Shown here in pieces: positions 1 through 9,573 of a stretch of DNA of 64,000 nucleotides (position 1 is its first letter; every line of letters starts with the position of its first letter). Source of the DNA: Elmis aenea (Eukaryota; Arthropoda; Insecta; Coleoptera; Elmidae); the NCBI GenBank assembly GCA_947652605.1, contig OX393581.1, positions 25,848,788 to 25,912,787 on the forward strand. Direction: 5' to 3'. The notes under the pieces were generated by a model, which saw nothing but the letters and a program-made list of their open reading frames with translations, did not search any database and was not told the DNA's origin. The translations under genes and the position numbers were made by a program.

Positions 1-121
1 CATGTACTTCATTTTAAACTGGACACCCTGTATATTCGTATTATTATTATCATTATTGTGACATGTTCTATGCCTTTTAGGATTTTTCAGAACAAATAAA
101 GACTACTACTACTACTACTAT
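1..121 (+). mobile_element. 5'-truncated LINE 3' tail ending in (ACT)n
   Basis: From about position 28 the sequence matches the 3' untranslated tail of the LINE at 16129-17657: both share GTGACATGTTCTA, GGATTTTTCAGAACAAATAAAGACTACT and an AATAAA signal just before the end. This copy ends in a short (ACT)n run at about 105-121, which looks like the 3' repeat this family uses instead of poly(A). Just upstream lies GGACACCCTGTATA (about 19-33), a terminus of the fold-back type seen elsewhere in the window, so the LINE tail probably landed next to or inside a fold-back element. No coding sequence remains in the visible part. Confidence 0.7.
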
Positions 122-884
122 TCAGATTATAATTACTTCATCTGTAATAAAATGTAAATATAAAAAAAATTGGCGTGGTTATTTTTTACTTTTGGTGATG
201 CAGTGGTGGAAATAAAATATTTGTGATTATTGTCAAAATCAATTTATATTCTTATTTCTGTTTCTAAGCAGTCTTTGGGCCTCTGCTAAATTATGCACGA
301 GGATGTTATGGGTTTTGATCTTCATTGACAGCATATTATAGAGTGGCAAACCACCATATTAAATTTACCAAATTGTTAAAACATAACTAAACAAAATTTG
401 TACATTTGATCTAGGATAACTTCGCGCCCGTCAAGTGTAAAAACAAAACTCTATTTGTTTAATAAAAATGTGCACACGATCTAATATCTTTTAATAAAAC
501 GAATGCCGTTTTAATTTAATTTTTGTACAAATAAAACGATGCCTTTGAATTAAATTTGATTCTGCCTTAATTAATTAAAGAGACGAAAATTTTAATCATA
601 ACTCATTATTCGCTAAACGTTTAAAGAAAACATTGTAAATATAAAAGTTATTAAATCGAGTAATACCGGTAAAATAAATTATTTATTTCGCTTTCAATCT
701 TAAACGAAACAAAGAAGAAGAAAAAAGCGCATTTAACTGTTCCATAGCCAACTTCGCGGCCCATAAGAAAAAATGAAGTTAAGGGTATTATATCAAAAAT
801 GGTAAGTGGTAAAAAATCCAAAATAACAGTTACATTCTCCATTAAAAAGTACCTCAAGAAAGTACTAATAAAATTGATCTAATA
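122..884. other. AT-rich unassigned DNA
   Basis: I see no recognisable gene, RNA or complete element here. Short ORFs on both strands are lysine, phenylalanine and isoleucine rich, as expected by chance in AT-rich DNA. Confidence 0.5.
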
Positions 885-1463
885 AAATCTGTAGTGCTTT
901 GGAATTATGCTATGACAACTGCCCAACCTAATGTCACTTATACTGTCACTTTGACGCGAAGTTTATTCTTAATTATACTTTACATTTTATCAAACATTTA
1001 TTTTATACAATTAGCTATGTTTTCATTCCAAGAAATAATAAAAATTATAATTAAGAATAATTTCATGCCAAAGTGACAGTATAAGCCAGTGGTCTCAAAC
1101 TCAAATTGAATGCGGGCCGAATGCACGATCTTAACGTAGCTGACGGGCCGGTTTTTTTTTTTTTAACAAAATGAGAGTGAATATACAAGCTATTGTCCTT
1201 CTTCATTTACAAAATTTTTCTTCGACACATACAGAAAATAGACATGTTTGTATGTAAATAATTATAAACTTCGTTATTTCTTACTACAACTAAATTTACT
1301 GATTGTACGGACGTAGGAAGTTCTCCCAAAATATATTCGCGGGCCGCGTAAAATTGCTTTGGAGGCCGGATGCGGCCCGCGGGCCACCAGTTTAAGACCA
1401 CTGGTATAAGCGACATTAGGCTGGGCAGTTTGTTATAGCATAATTCCAAGGTACTACAGATTT
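885..1463. repeat. palindromic (fold-back) MITE interrupted by a hAT-like MITE
   Basis: The left arm (885-943, beginning AAATCTGTAGT and including GGAATTATGCTAT and CCTAATGTCACTTATAC) is the near-perfect reverse complement of the right arm at 1404-1463. A second inverted pair lies inside: CTGTCACTTTG at about 943 and CAAAGTGACAG near 1070-1080. Without the inserted hAT-like element the structure would be about 255 bp. It has no coding capacity and is classed as a palindromic MITE by structure only. Confidence 0.75.
1087..1403. mobile_element. hAT-like MITE, 317 bp, TSD GTATAAGC
   Basis: The element begins CAGTGGTCTCAAACT and its other end reads, in reverse complement, CAGTGGTCTTAAACT. It is flanked by an exact 8-bp duplication GTATAAGC at 1079-1086 and 1404-1411. 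CAGTGG-type inverted ends and 8-bp duplications are hallmarks of hAT transposons. The ends are GC-rich (runs of GCGGGCCG and GGCCCGCGGGCC) and the middle is AT-rich. There is no transposase, so it would depend on one in trans. It sits inside the palindrome 885-1463 and is younger than it. Confidence 0.85.
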
Positions 1464-1653
1464 GGGTGAAAACGCGGTTTTTAATTTGCTTAATTTTCAG
1501 TTATTGGAAAACTAAAAATTAATATTGATTACATTTATGTATACGGAATTTTTTTCTCTACAAAAACTTATTTGCACTTTTTTTTTAATATTTAGGGGAG
1601 ATAATATACGACTTTTAAAATTTTACGTGTTGCGTGTTCCAAGTCTACACCCT

Positions 1654-1803
1654 GTATAATTTTTGACAAATTTTCACTTATGCAAGTTGAATCAGAAAAA
1701 ATCACTCGTGCACTTCGTGCACTCGTGCATTCGGGCAAATTTGCCAAAAATTATCGATAATTTTCAATGCACTTGTTATATTAATACTGAAAATTATTTC
1801 TTT
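1654..1803 (+). repeat. dispersed repeat, copy 1 (GTGCACTTCGTGCACTCGTG core)
   Basis: This stretch is similar over about 150 bp, in the same orientation, to 52224-52378: both have TATAATTTTTGACAA, ATGCAAGTTGAAT, TTCGTGCACTCGTG, AAAATTATCGATA and TTTTCAATGCACT. The core is itself partly palindromic. Superfamily unknown; no ORF of note. Confidence 0.7.
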
Positions 1804-2727
1804 ATTTGTTTAAAAGTCATATTATTTTTAGATAATGCAGGTTTATAACACTATCGTTGTTATTTCCGATTATTACTTTAGTTGCGTACAGACGAATTGG
1901 TTTATGCTAAAATTGTTACTGCAGCTGCGTTATTAAAATACGGCATTTTAATTCCAAAATTATTGTTTATACCTGTACAGTGTGTTTGTTTGATATCAGC
2001 AAGATTTTGTGATTAGGCTCCGCTGCAGCGACACCGCATACCGTTTTATAGAGAAAAGTGCCATATTTTACCATAAAACTGATTAAACAAGGGGGGATTA
2101 GTAGTAATTAGTTGAATCAGATAATCGTCGCCCGTGGGGCGAACAAGCACGCAAGCTGCATTTTTATATACATCACAAAATGTCGAGGTATTTTTTTACA
2201 GGCTGAAAAACTTGCGTGCAACATGAACGAGGGATTGTTGGAAAATGAGATTTTCAAATACTTACAGTTATGCCCATACTCAATCGTACGTATTCTTTGA
2301 CTTAGGCATCGATTTTTGATCACGCGATTCAAAGTTTATCTCTAAAAGCTCAATACTTTTGTTAAGTTCAATTTTACTGGGAGTTAAGTTTTGATTTATC
2401 GGATCGCGGTAACAACACGCAACTGGAAAAGTTTTTATGGGACGCTAATGCTCCAGAAATGATAACGGTTTAAGAGGTTTTCACTTACTGAGCCGTGGAT
2501 GTAGAGGAATTTTATGAAAATTCAGGTAATTTGCGAACCCCTCGACTTTTATGTAAAGGAATTCGAGGAGCTGTTTCACTTTATTACACAGACACCTGAA
2601 GGTGACTTGTAAATTAGAATGAAATAAAATACGCGGACATTTTCGGATCATGTACCCATGTACTCAAATATTTGATATTGGAATTAGAACAGAAGACAAA
2701 AAATTAAAATAAAGTTTGTTAAAGTAG
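1804..2727. other. unassigned DNA
   Basis: No supported gene or complete element. Overlapping short ORFs on both strands near 2112-2332 show no domain or signal I recognise and are treated as chance. Confidence 0.4.
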
Positions 2728-3253
2728 TACAGGGTGACAATAATCTACATGCGTTGTACGGATACTATGTTATTATAAGAGTTACATAGTCGGTTAAATA
2801 AGCTAGGATGGGCAGAACTTCAAGACGAATTTAATGGCATTTTGACATTTAACCTACACTTTTAACTTTTTACTTATTTGGAAAAACTAAAAACCGACGA
2901 TTTTTGCAATGGCAAATAATACCATAAACCATAAAACCAGAATGTGAAATGATTTCGGTAGATATTTTTACGTAGAATTAAAAGAAATAAAATAAAAAGG
3001 CATGTCCTTTTCGATTTTTGAAATATAAGCCAAACTTGATTTATTTTAAATGGCAACCATAGTTGGCTATGGGCTCATTAAAAAGCTTATATCTTTTGAT
3101 TTCAAAAATGTATGGGTTGCTGTATCTATTTTTATTACTTTTCCCAAAATTTGCAAAAAAAAAGAAATTATTACTACATAGTCTAAGGGTGCCTTGGATT
3201 TGAACAAAAATGTCATGTTTTTTGCTTTACAAATATATCTCATCAGCAGAAAT

Positions 3254-4687
3254 CAGAGCTCGAAACCGAAAAAAATTTTGGTTAACGGTTAACCGAAATC
3301 GAGAACTTTATTTTTATAATGGTTTTTGTTGAAAAACCGGTTTTATTCGTAAAAAACCGCTTTAGTGTAAAAAACCGGTTTTTAAAATTATTTAGATCAG
3401 GAATGCAAAGTATTAAAATATATTATCTATTTATAATTTTATAATAAATGTACAATCAAGCGTTCAGTAATGACTTCTGGTAAATATATATATAACGGAT
3501 TTCTCTACGGTCTGCGCCGCTTCTCCGTCCCCAGTCTCCATTCTCTTCTGTCGTAGCACATGTCCTCCTCTAATTGCCTTGTTTTCATGGCCTCATTTAT
3601 ATCGTCCCGCCAGCTTCTTCTAGGGCGTCCTCTTTTCCTTCTTTCGGCCGGTATCCATTCCAGAATTCTCCTTGGCCATCTTGTATTTTTCATCCTTTTC
3701 GTATGTCCGAACCATTTTAGTTGCTTCTTTTCGACAACTTCTATTATGTTGGTGTCCATATTCATATTTTCTCTGATCGTGTCGTTTCTGACTCTTTCTA
3801 TTCTTGATGTTCTACAACTTCTCCTGAGGTAATCCATTTCCGTCGTCATGAGTTTGTTTCTATTCTTTTTTGTCATATCCCATGTTTCGGCTCCGTATGT
3901 GATTATACTTTGTACTATGCTTATATATATTCGTTTTTTGTTTTCCTTTGTGATTGTTTTGTCCCACAAGATCGAGTTTAGCGTCCGTATTGTCTTTTTT
4001 CCTTTATTTATCCTTTCCTTTATTTCATCGTTACTACTTCCCTGGTTGTTGAGGATTATTCCTAGGTATTTACATGTGGTCACACCTTTTATCCTTCTCG
4101 TGTTATCTAGTACCAGATCTTCATGATATTCATTTCCCACTATCATATATTCCGATTTCTCCATATTGATTGTAAGTCCTGCTGCTTCGTATTCTTCTTG
4201 AAGCTTTCTGATCATATAGTTCAAATCATCTTGGTCCTCCGCTATCACCATCTGATCATCCGCGAAGTATAGGCTAAACAGTTTTTCGTCCCCTATCTGC
4301 AGCCCCATTTCTCTAATTTTACTCGTCCACTTAGTTAGGGCTTTGTCTAAATATATTTTAAAAAGTGTAGGGGAAAGACTACACCCTTGTCTTAAACCCT
4401 TTGTTGTATTAAACGGTTGTGTGTATGACTTCCCATTCTTTATTCTTGTGGTATTTTCGTGGTAATTTCTGGTAACTAATCGCATATAATACAGATTTTG
4501 TTTTTTCATCGTAATTTTTAATAAAAAAAGATGTTAAAAAAACCGGTTTTTTAAAATTTTGGTTAAAGGTTACCGTTTTTTTTGCTGTTAAAAATAACGG
4601 TTTCGGTTAAAAATCACTTTTTCTGACAAAAAAAAACGGTTAACCGGTTTTTTTAAACCGTCAAACCGGTACCGGTTTCATGCCCTG
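3254..4687. mobile_element. hAT-like element, TSD GCAGAAAT, carrying a LINE fragment
   Basis: Left end CAGAGCTCGAAACCG and right end (reverse complement) CAGGGCATGAAACCG form inverted termini flanked by an exact 8-bp duplication GCAGAAAT at 3246-3253 and 4688-4695. Subterminal regions are full of AACCGGTTTT-type repeats in both orientations. A related half-element lies at 27042-27247 and matches about 3254-3446. Beyond that a LINE fragment (ORF 3505-4509) occupies most of the interior and is a later insertion or captured cargo. No hAT transposase is encoded. Confidence 0.85.
3505..4509 (-). pseudogene. 5'-truncated non-LTR retrotransposon reverse transcriptase
   Basis: An open frame of 334 codons encodes the second half of a LINE polymerase. 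Visible are the RT motif GLRQGCSLSPTLF (residues 38-50), the catalytic YFADDQ box (81-86, with its Asp pair), GLTINMEKSEYM (the following RT block) and a basic C-terminal tail containing GRPRRSWRDDI. That tail is typical of RTE-like or endonuclease-RT proteins annotated in arthropods; clade assignment is inferred. The endonuclease and N-terminal RT motifs are missing, so the copy is 5'-truncated and not autonomous. It lies wholly inside the hAT-like element 3254-4687. The annotated Met is simply the first in-frame ATG near the truncation, not a natural start. Confidence 0.85.
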
Positions 4688-4699
4688 GCAGAAATACAA

Positions 4700-5010
4700 A
4701 ATCAGATAGAAAATTTGAATTACTCTTAGCATGGGAGCACCTGCTCACAATCCAGAAATTATATTTATTAAAACGATTTCCTAACTTGGTAGGTAACAGA
4801 GGTCCCATTGCAGGTCTCCGGACTTATCTCCTTTTGATTTTTTCTATGAAAACTACTATTAAAGATGAAGTTTACAAAGCAAAAAGCCACATAGTGTTGA
4901 TGGTCTGAAAACCAATATAAGAACAGCAACAGCAGAACTCGACATTATGCTTTATTAAAAGTGCAAAGTGAAATATTTAAACGGCGTTAACTGTGCTTTT
5001 AAAAAAAGTG
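4700..5010 (+). pseudogene. decayed Tc1/mariner-superfamily transposase (C-terminal part)
   Basis: Reading the plus strand across frameshifts gives GAPAH at about 4732 (the block normally preceded by QDG, here degraded), then GNRGPI near 4790, SPDLSPFDFF at about 4817-4846, KDEVYKAKSH near 4864, and VDGLKTNIRTATAEL near 4895-4945. The order matches the second and third catalytic blocks and C-terminus of DDE transposases of the type ending SPDLxPxDFF. Stops and frameshifts make it non-functional. It lies between the arms of the fold-back 2728-6874, just right of the hAT-like insertion, and is the best candidate for that element's own transposase. Confidence 0.65.
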
Positions 5011-5145
5011 TTGGCAATGTGAAGCATTACCACAACTATTTATTTAATTTATATGTAGTCATATTAATTATTATCTACGTGAGTTATTAATAATAGCAAC
5101 GAAGTATTAAATTTGTTATTCGCGTTTAAATCTATGTACTATGTA

Positions 5146-6436
5146 TCAGGTTGGCAACTAAGTTCCCGCCGTTTTTTTTAAATTTTTAAAAATGTATTTT
5201 TCAACAAAAATTTACAACTAATCAATCGATAATGTATTCACCCTGGTTGTTTACAACTTCTTCCCAACGTTCAACAAGATTTTCAATACCTCGTTGGTAG
5301 AAATCACCCGGTTTCGACTCAAAAAATTCATTCAACCAAGCTCTTAATTCTGCATCAGTATTGAACGAAACTCCACGCATAGCATTTGAAAGCGATCGAA
5401 AGAGGTGAAAATCTGTTGGTGCCAAATCGGGTGAGTACGGCGGGTGTGGAAGGACTTCCCAACCATGCGTTTGGATGGCTTGCTTGGTCATGTTGGCGAT
5501 ATGAGGGCGGGCGTTGTCGTGCAGCAAAAGAACTCCATGCTGCCGATTAGGTCTTTTCTCTTGAATAGCCATGTTGAGTCGTTCCATCTGTTGAACATAG
5601 AGTTCCGCGTTGACCGTTTGGTTCCGTTCAAGCAATTCGTAATGAATAATCCCTTCCCAGTCCCACCATACGCACAACATCGTTTTACGCGGATGATCTT
5701 GTTTCACGCGCGGTGTTGCTTGTCTACAGGGGCTAAGCCATTCCTTGCGCTGTTTCATATTGATGTACAGGCACCATTTTTCGTCGCCCGTAACGATGCG
5801 GTAAAGAAATCGTTGCTTGTGTCCATGAGTTGAGCGGTGACGAGCAAGCAAACCAGCGGAGATTGTGGCTCGTTGATTTTTGTTGTGATCATTTAAAGCA
5901 TGCGGAACCCATGCTCCATATTTCTGAACCTTTCCCATTAAGTGAAGATGCTTCTCTATAGCAGTGTGGGAGCATTCCATTTTCACTGCCAGTTCCCTTG
6001 TCGTTTGACGGGAATTTTCATGCAAAAGTTGGTTTAATCGGCCTTCATCGAACTCAACTGGACGGCCAGAACGAGGTGCGTCTTTGAGACAAAAATTTCC
6101 ATTTTTGAACTTGGCATACCAATCACGAGCGGTTCTTTCAGCTATGGCACCCTCTCCATACACGGCACAAATGTCACGAGCAGCTTTTGCGGCTTTATGG
6201 CCTTGATTAAAGGCAAAAAGAAGCACATGTCGAAAATGTTCATTTTTCTCAACTTGACATTCCATTTTAATGATCTGTCAAACTGACAAATAAACTCAAA
6301 CAAAAAAATAAAACATAGTCTCCGGTAGAACAAAGCATCCTTTTTCAAATGTTTTAAAACATTATGCCAAAAACATTTAATAACTTGCGTAATTATCAAA
6401 TTTAAAAAAACGGCGGGAACTTAGTTGCCAAGCTAA
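5146..6436 (-). mobile_element. full-length mariner element with TA target duplication
   Basis: A 1291-bp element bounded by inverted repeats: left TCAGGTTGGCAACTAAGTTC, right (reverse complement) TTAGCTTGGCAACTAAGTTC, continuing through CCCGCCGTTTTTTT on both sides. It is flanked by TA at 5144-5145 and 6437-6438. Size, termini and TA duplication fit a complete mariner. The first bases of the two ends differ (TCAGGT against TTAGCT), so one or both tips carry substitutions. It is inserted in the fold-back 2728-6874, downstream of that element's transposase relic. Confidence 0.95.
5222..6265 (-). CDS. mariner transposase, intact 347-residue ORF
   Basis: A DDE/D transposase that binds the mariner inverted repeats and moves the element by cut-and-paste into TA sites in nuclear DNA. 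The frame is open for 347 codons, close to the usual 345-350. The N-terminal region (about 1-110) has the paired helix-turn-helix arrangement, with RTARDWYAKFKNG near 44-56 and SGRP at 66-69. WVPHAL (119-124) corresponds to the family's WVPHEL linker motif. The catalytic triad is present: D161 in TGDEKW, D250 in HDNARPH and D285 in PDLAPTD, with exactly 34 residues between the last two (D,D34D). No frameshift or internal stop is seen, so it could encode active enzyme, although activity cannot be judged from sequence alone. It resembles the mariner domain of SETMAR-type proteins; the subfamily is not assigned. Confidence 0.95.
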   Translation of the reverse strand: MECQVEKNEHFRHVLLFAFNQGHKAAKAARDICAVYGEGAIAERTARDWYAKFKNGNFCLKDAPRSGRPVEFDEGRLNQLLHENSRQTTRELAVKMECSHTAIEKHLHLMGKVQKYGAWVPHALNDHNKNQRATISAGLLARHRSTHGHKQRFLYRIVTGDEKWCLYINMKQRKEWLSPCRQATPRVKQDHPRKTMLCVWWDWEGIIHYELLERNQTVNAELYVQQMERLNMAIQEKRPNRQHGVLLLHDNARPHIANMTKQAIQTHGWEVLPHPPYSPDLAPTDFHLFRSLSNAMRGVSFNTDAELRAWLNEFFESKPGDFYQRGIENLVERWEEVVNNQGEYIID

Positions 6437-6874
6437 TACTATCTAGTAATCATTTCAGTTTTTTTGCGAATTCTGCAACCCATGTATTTTTGAAATCAGA
6501 AAAAAAAGCTTTATAATGAGCTCATAGCCAACTATGGTTGTCATAAAATAAAATAAAGTTTGACTTGTATTTCAAAAAATCGAGTAAGCCATGACTTCTT
6601 AAATAATTTCTCTAATTCTACGTAAAAATATTTCCAAATATCATTTCACATTTTGGTTTTAACGTAGGTGGCTGTGGAATTATTTACCATTAAAAAATCT
6701 CCTGTTTTGTGTTTTCAAAATATTTAAAAAAATTGAAGGTGTAGATCAAGTTTCAAAATGGCGGCATTAAATTCGTCTTAAAGTTCTGCCCAATTTTGAT
6801 AATTTAACCGACTATATAATTCTTATAATAACAAAGTTACCCATACAACACATGTAGTTTATTGACACACCGTA

Positions 6875-8219
6875 TATTCAAATATTTCTAATAAAACTGT
6901 TAAATTTTGCATTTTAATGTTTATAACGTGTGTTTTATTTATTCATGTGTTATTTCTTAAGAGGTTTGTTTGTTTATTTATACATTTTAATAGAAAAAAC
7001 TTGCAGTGTTAAGAACTATAATAGAACTAATATGTAGACAGTATCAAGAGTGTATGCATTTAAGATTACTGGTTTAGTTAACACGTTCAATATTACACAT
7101 TTATACATATTTTTTTATTAGATCGTTGAGAAATATAATATAATATGTGTGAGCTTTGAAATGTTACAAAATGTAAGAGGGTGAACCCATCTAATTTTGG
7201 GCTCGTATTCGTGTCAATATTCTTGCACTTCGCTCATGTAACGTAATGAAGCATGCAATCCGTTTTGCAGGAGACCATCAGCATGTCAAATGTGAGCTCA
7301 TATCCCATCATAAACCATAAAATTGCCTACGGTGGTGTTCACCGACCTCTTAAAATGAAGGTTCTAGTCTCCGGGGATTTAAATAGGGCCCAGCAATATA
7401 TTGAACCAATTTCCCTGACTATTTGCACGGATTTTCCTTATTTTCAAATGATAATCCCGCTTGTAAACGGTCCCTTAGTCGACTAGAGGGGTTTAAAACC
7501 CTTTAAAGGCTTATCAAATATTTATAACCAAATAACGTGCTGAAAGATTAGGTCCTTTAAGGACAATCTCGGAGGAAGGCTGTCATGTCATGTTAAACAT
7601 CGTCTAAAATTACAAAATCCGACGATTTTATTCATTTCAGTTATTAAGAATGAAGTACAATGCTTCCATTATGCTTTGTTTGAAAGTCCAATTAGAGTCG
7701 AGCAATATTTGGAGACCTAAGAAGGTAATTTTTCAGCTTAATTTTTAATTCAACGTATAAAGTTTTCCAAATTCGGTTTTTATGTTCAGAGCATGACAAA
7801 AGCTTTATTTATGAGTTAGCTCTGTTTTATAACGTTTTTTGACATAAGAAAAGTTATTTCTGTAAACGATTTATTATCGACTGACATTTATTTATGAAAC
7901 TAATTTAAAATTATGCGGTGTATCGGATCACATGTCCCTCTGTTAGTTCATGTGTCATGCGAACTGTTAAAATATACTGGCAGCTCGTAATTGGAACGTC
8001 ATAAATAAATCGGGGCTATAAACTTTCTTATCAAATACTCACGCAATTCATACTGCTATATTGTAGAGTAACTTGCGTTTTTAAACTAAAAATTGCACCA
8101 CAGTCTAAACAGACTTTCTGCATACTTCTGCAATAACGTGCAAATGTGTTCTTAATTCTAGAGATAAAATAGTAATAAACTAAAAGTTTTAAAATTAAAA
8201 TAAAATACTCTCAACGTTT
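6875..8219. other. unassigned DNA with a less AT-rich patch
   Basis: Mostly AT-rich and featureless. About 7245-7620 is of higher complexity and contains a 77-codon ORF (7253-7486) that I do not recognise; it has no signal peptide or known motif. It could be old element DNA or a non-coding conserved patch. Confidence 0.35.
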
Positions 8220-9163
8220 TTATAGACACAAAAAAAGCCAAATTAAGTAACTGTTGAAATTGTCCCCCGCCTTGTTGCTATCAAAAGCATTTTGTAGCAT
8301 TACTGGCGTTATGGTTGCATATTCTTCAACAATTCTTTGTTCCATTTCTTGCAAATTAGCCACAGGAGTTCTTAAAATCCTATTTACAAAGTAGGGGAAC
8401 ACCAAATAGCCTATAATGGTCAAACAAGGTAAACTCAACTTATGTATACCAACTTATCAAAACACTCGCGAAGAAAAGCTACAGTTTCTCGTGTCGTATG
8501 TGCTGTTGCATCGTCATTATTGTGTGGTTGTTGAACAAATTTAGTTAAAATGTTGTTTCTTTACCTATCACCATTGACGGTGAAATTTAAAAAAACCAGG
8601 CCCAATTATTCTTCTGCGAGAAACTGCCATCCAAATACCAATTTTCTGAGCATGTAGTGAAGATTCAACAAAAATGTGCAGCTTATCAGTGCTCCACATC
8701 CGCATATTTTGAGAATTGACGCTTCGTTAGAAAAATATGTTAAATTTAGAAGGTCGTCATCCCTTAAATTATTGACAAACCACTGGCAGTACGCAAGACG
8801 TCTAAGGTGGTCTGCTGGCAAAAGGGCTTAATATTATTAGATCTTATATCGATGCATGTCCAAATCCTTTACAATCGTTAGGCATGTTGCATAAGAAAAT
8901 CCAATTTCTTGAAAAAGACGTTTCAAAGGTTTTGTAGGCTCTTGTTCCATACGTTGACAAACGTCATTAACAAGTTCTTCCGTACGAACAGTTGGCCTAC
9001 CAGCACCTTTTTTATTAGTCACAGAGCCAGTTTCGCGAGACACCAACACAATTTGTAAGAAATGCATAAAAACTTTTGGTATTACTGCTAATTCTGAGAA
9101 GAGCTCCCGAAAATCGTCCAAATATATACGCTGACTGTATTCCCCAAGTCCATTAAGTAGCAC
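8220..9163 (-). pseudogene. decayed Tc1/mariner-type transposase
   Basis: Minus-strand pieces in several frames line up as one transposase. At 8837-9163 a segment reads GAGRPTVRTEELVNDVCQRM followed by LKRLFQEIGFSYATC, a helix-turn-helix DNA-binding region. At 8606-8821 there is RRLAYCQWFVNNL followed by frameshifted SNEAS and CGCGALISC blocks around the first catalytic Asp. At 8220-8440 comes RTPVANLQEMEQRIVEEYAT with TPVMLQNAFDSN, the C-terminus typical of the family. The middle, with the second and third catalytic acids, is deleted or scrambled. It is certainly non-functional. Confidence 0.75.
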
Positions 9164-9324
9164 ACCAGTTCGAAGATAGGCTTTTCATGTATATTTTGTG
9201 CTCTTTGGTGGAAACCATAAGTAAAATGATTCAAAAACCGCTTAAGATTACAATAGAAAGAACACGTTAACAGAACTACTTTACAATTTTGACAGTCAGA
9301 CAATAATTGACATATATGCACGAT

Positions 9325-9560
9325 TAAATTAAACGAAAGTTGCTGGTTTTCAAAACACGTTTATTCTTTATAAAATTCTTTTTTTAAAAAAGATCTTACA
9401 TGTTTCGCCGATTTTTCTTTATCGGCATCCTCAGGGCTTGTGTTCTTCTGTTTTCGCTAATCTTCTTTGTCCTTTGATTACCATCTTGAGTTGTTCTGTT
9501 TTGAAAACCAGCAACTTTCGTTTTATTTAACCTAATCAAGCAATAGGAGAAACCAACTTT
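9325..9560 (-). mobile_element. 236-bp insertion with 13-bp target duplication, possibly Penelope-like
   Basis: The segment is flanked by an exact 13-bp direct repeat ATATATGCACGAT (9312-9324 and 9561-9573), read as a target-site duplication. Inside, AAACGAAAGTTGCTGGTTTT at 9331 is repeated in inverted orientation at 9497-9523. On the minus strand it carries a hammerhead-ribozyme-like core (9396-9434, listed separately). Long duplications plus hammerhead motifs are known for Penelope-like retroelements; assignment to that group is inference. No protein-coding sequence is present. Confidence 0.55.
9396..9434 (-). ncRNA. hammerhead-ribozyme-like core (degenerate)
   Basis: On the minus strand CTGAGGA (9434-9428) matches the conserved CUGANGA box. 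It is followed by a potential stem II, TGCCGAT pairing with ATCGGC across an A-rich loop, then GAAAC (9406-9402), then AT and GTA. The GAAAC-AT-GTA part would form the minimal two-pair stem III with a cleavable GUA triplet, as described for hammerheads in Penelope-like elements. The sequences that should form stem I do not pair well, so this copy may be inactive or work only as a dimer. Confidence 0.4.
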
Positions 9561-9573
9561 ATATATGCACGAT

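Larger units (their letters stand above)
2728..6874 (+). mobile_element. fold-back transposon containing three nested insertions
   Basis: The left end TACAGGGTGACAATAATCTAC and the right end (which in reverse complement reads TACGGTGTGTCAATAAACTAC) are the outer tips of long inverted arms, about 2728-3245 and 6450-6874. Shared arm blocks include CCGACTATATA, AAGTTCTGCCCA and GCCAACTATGGTTG. The same family occurs as a compact 1-kb copy at 28436-29447. Removing the hAT-like element (3254-4687) and the mariner (5146-6436) leaves about 1.4 kb, enough for a small transposase gene, and a decayed one is present at 4700-5010. The flanks do not show a clear TA duplication here, unlike the 28-kb copy. 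Confidence 0.8.

Noticed and set aside
3560..4126. Plus-strand hydrophobic ORFs that look like membrane proteins
   Set aside because: Antisense of a basic, Glu/Lys-rich LINE frame gives Leu/Phe/Ser-rich artefacts.
5444..5833. 129-codon plus-strand ORF
   Set aside because: Antisense of the intact mariner transposase; the other strand has the catalytic motifs.
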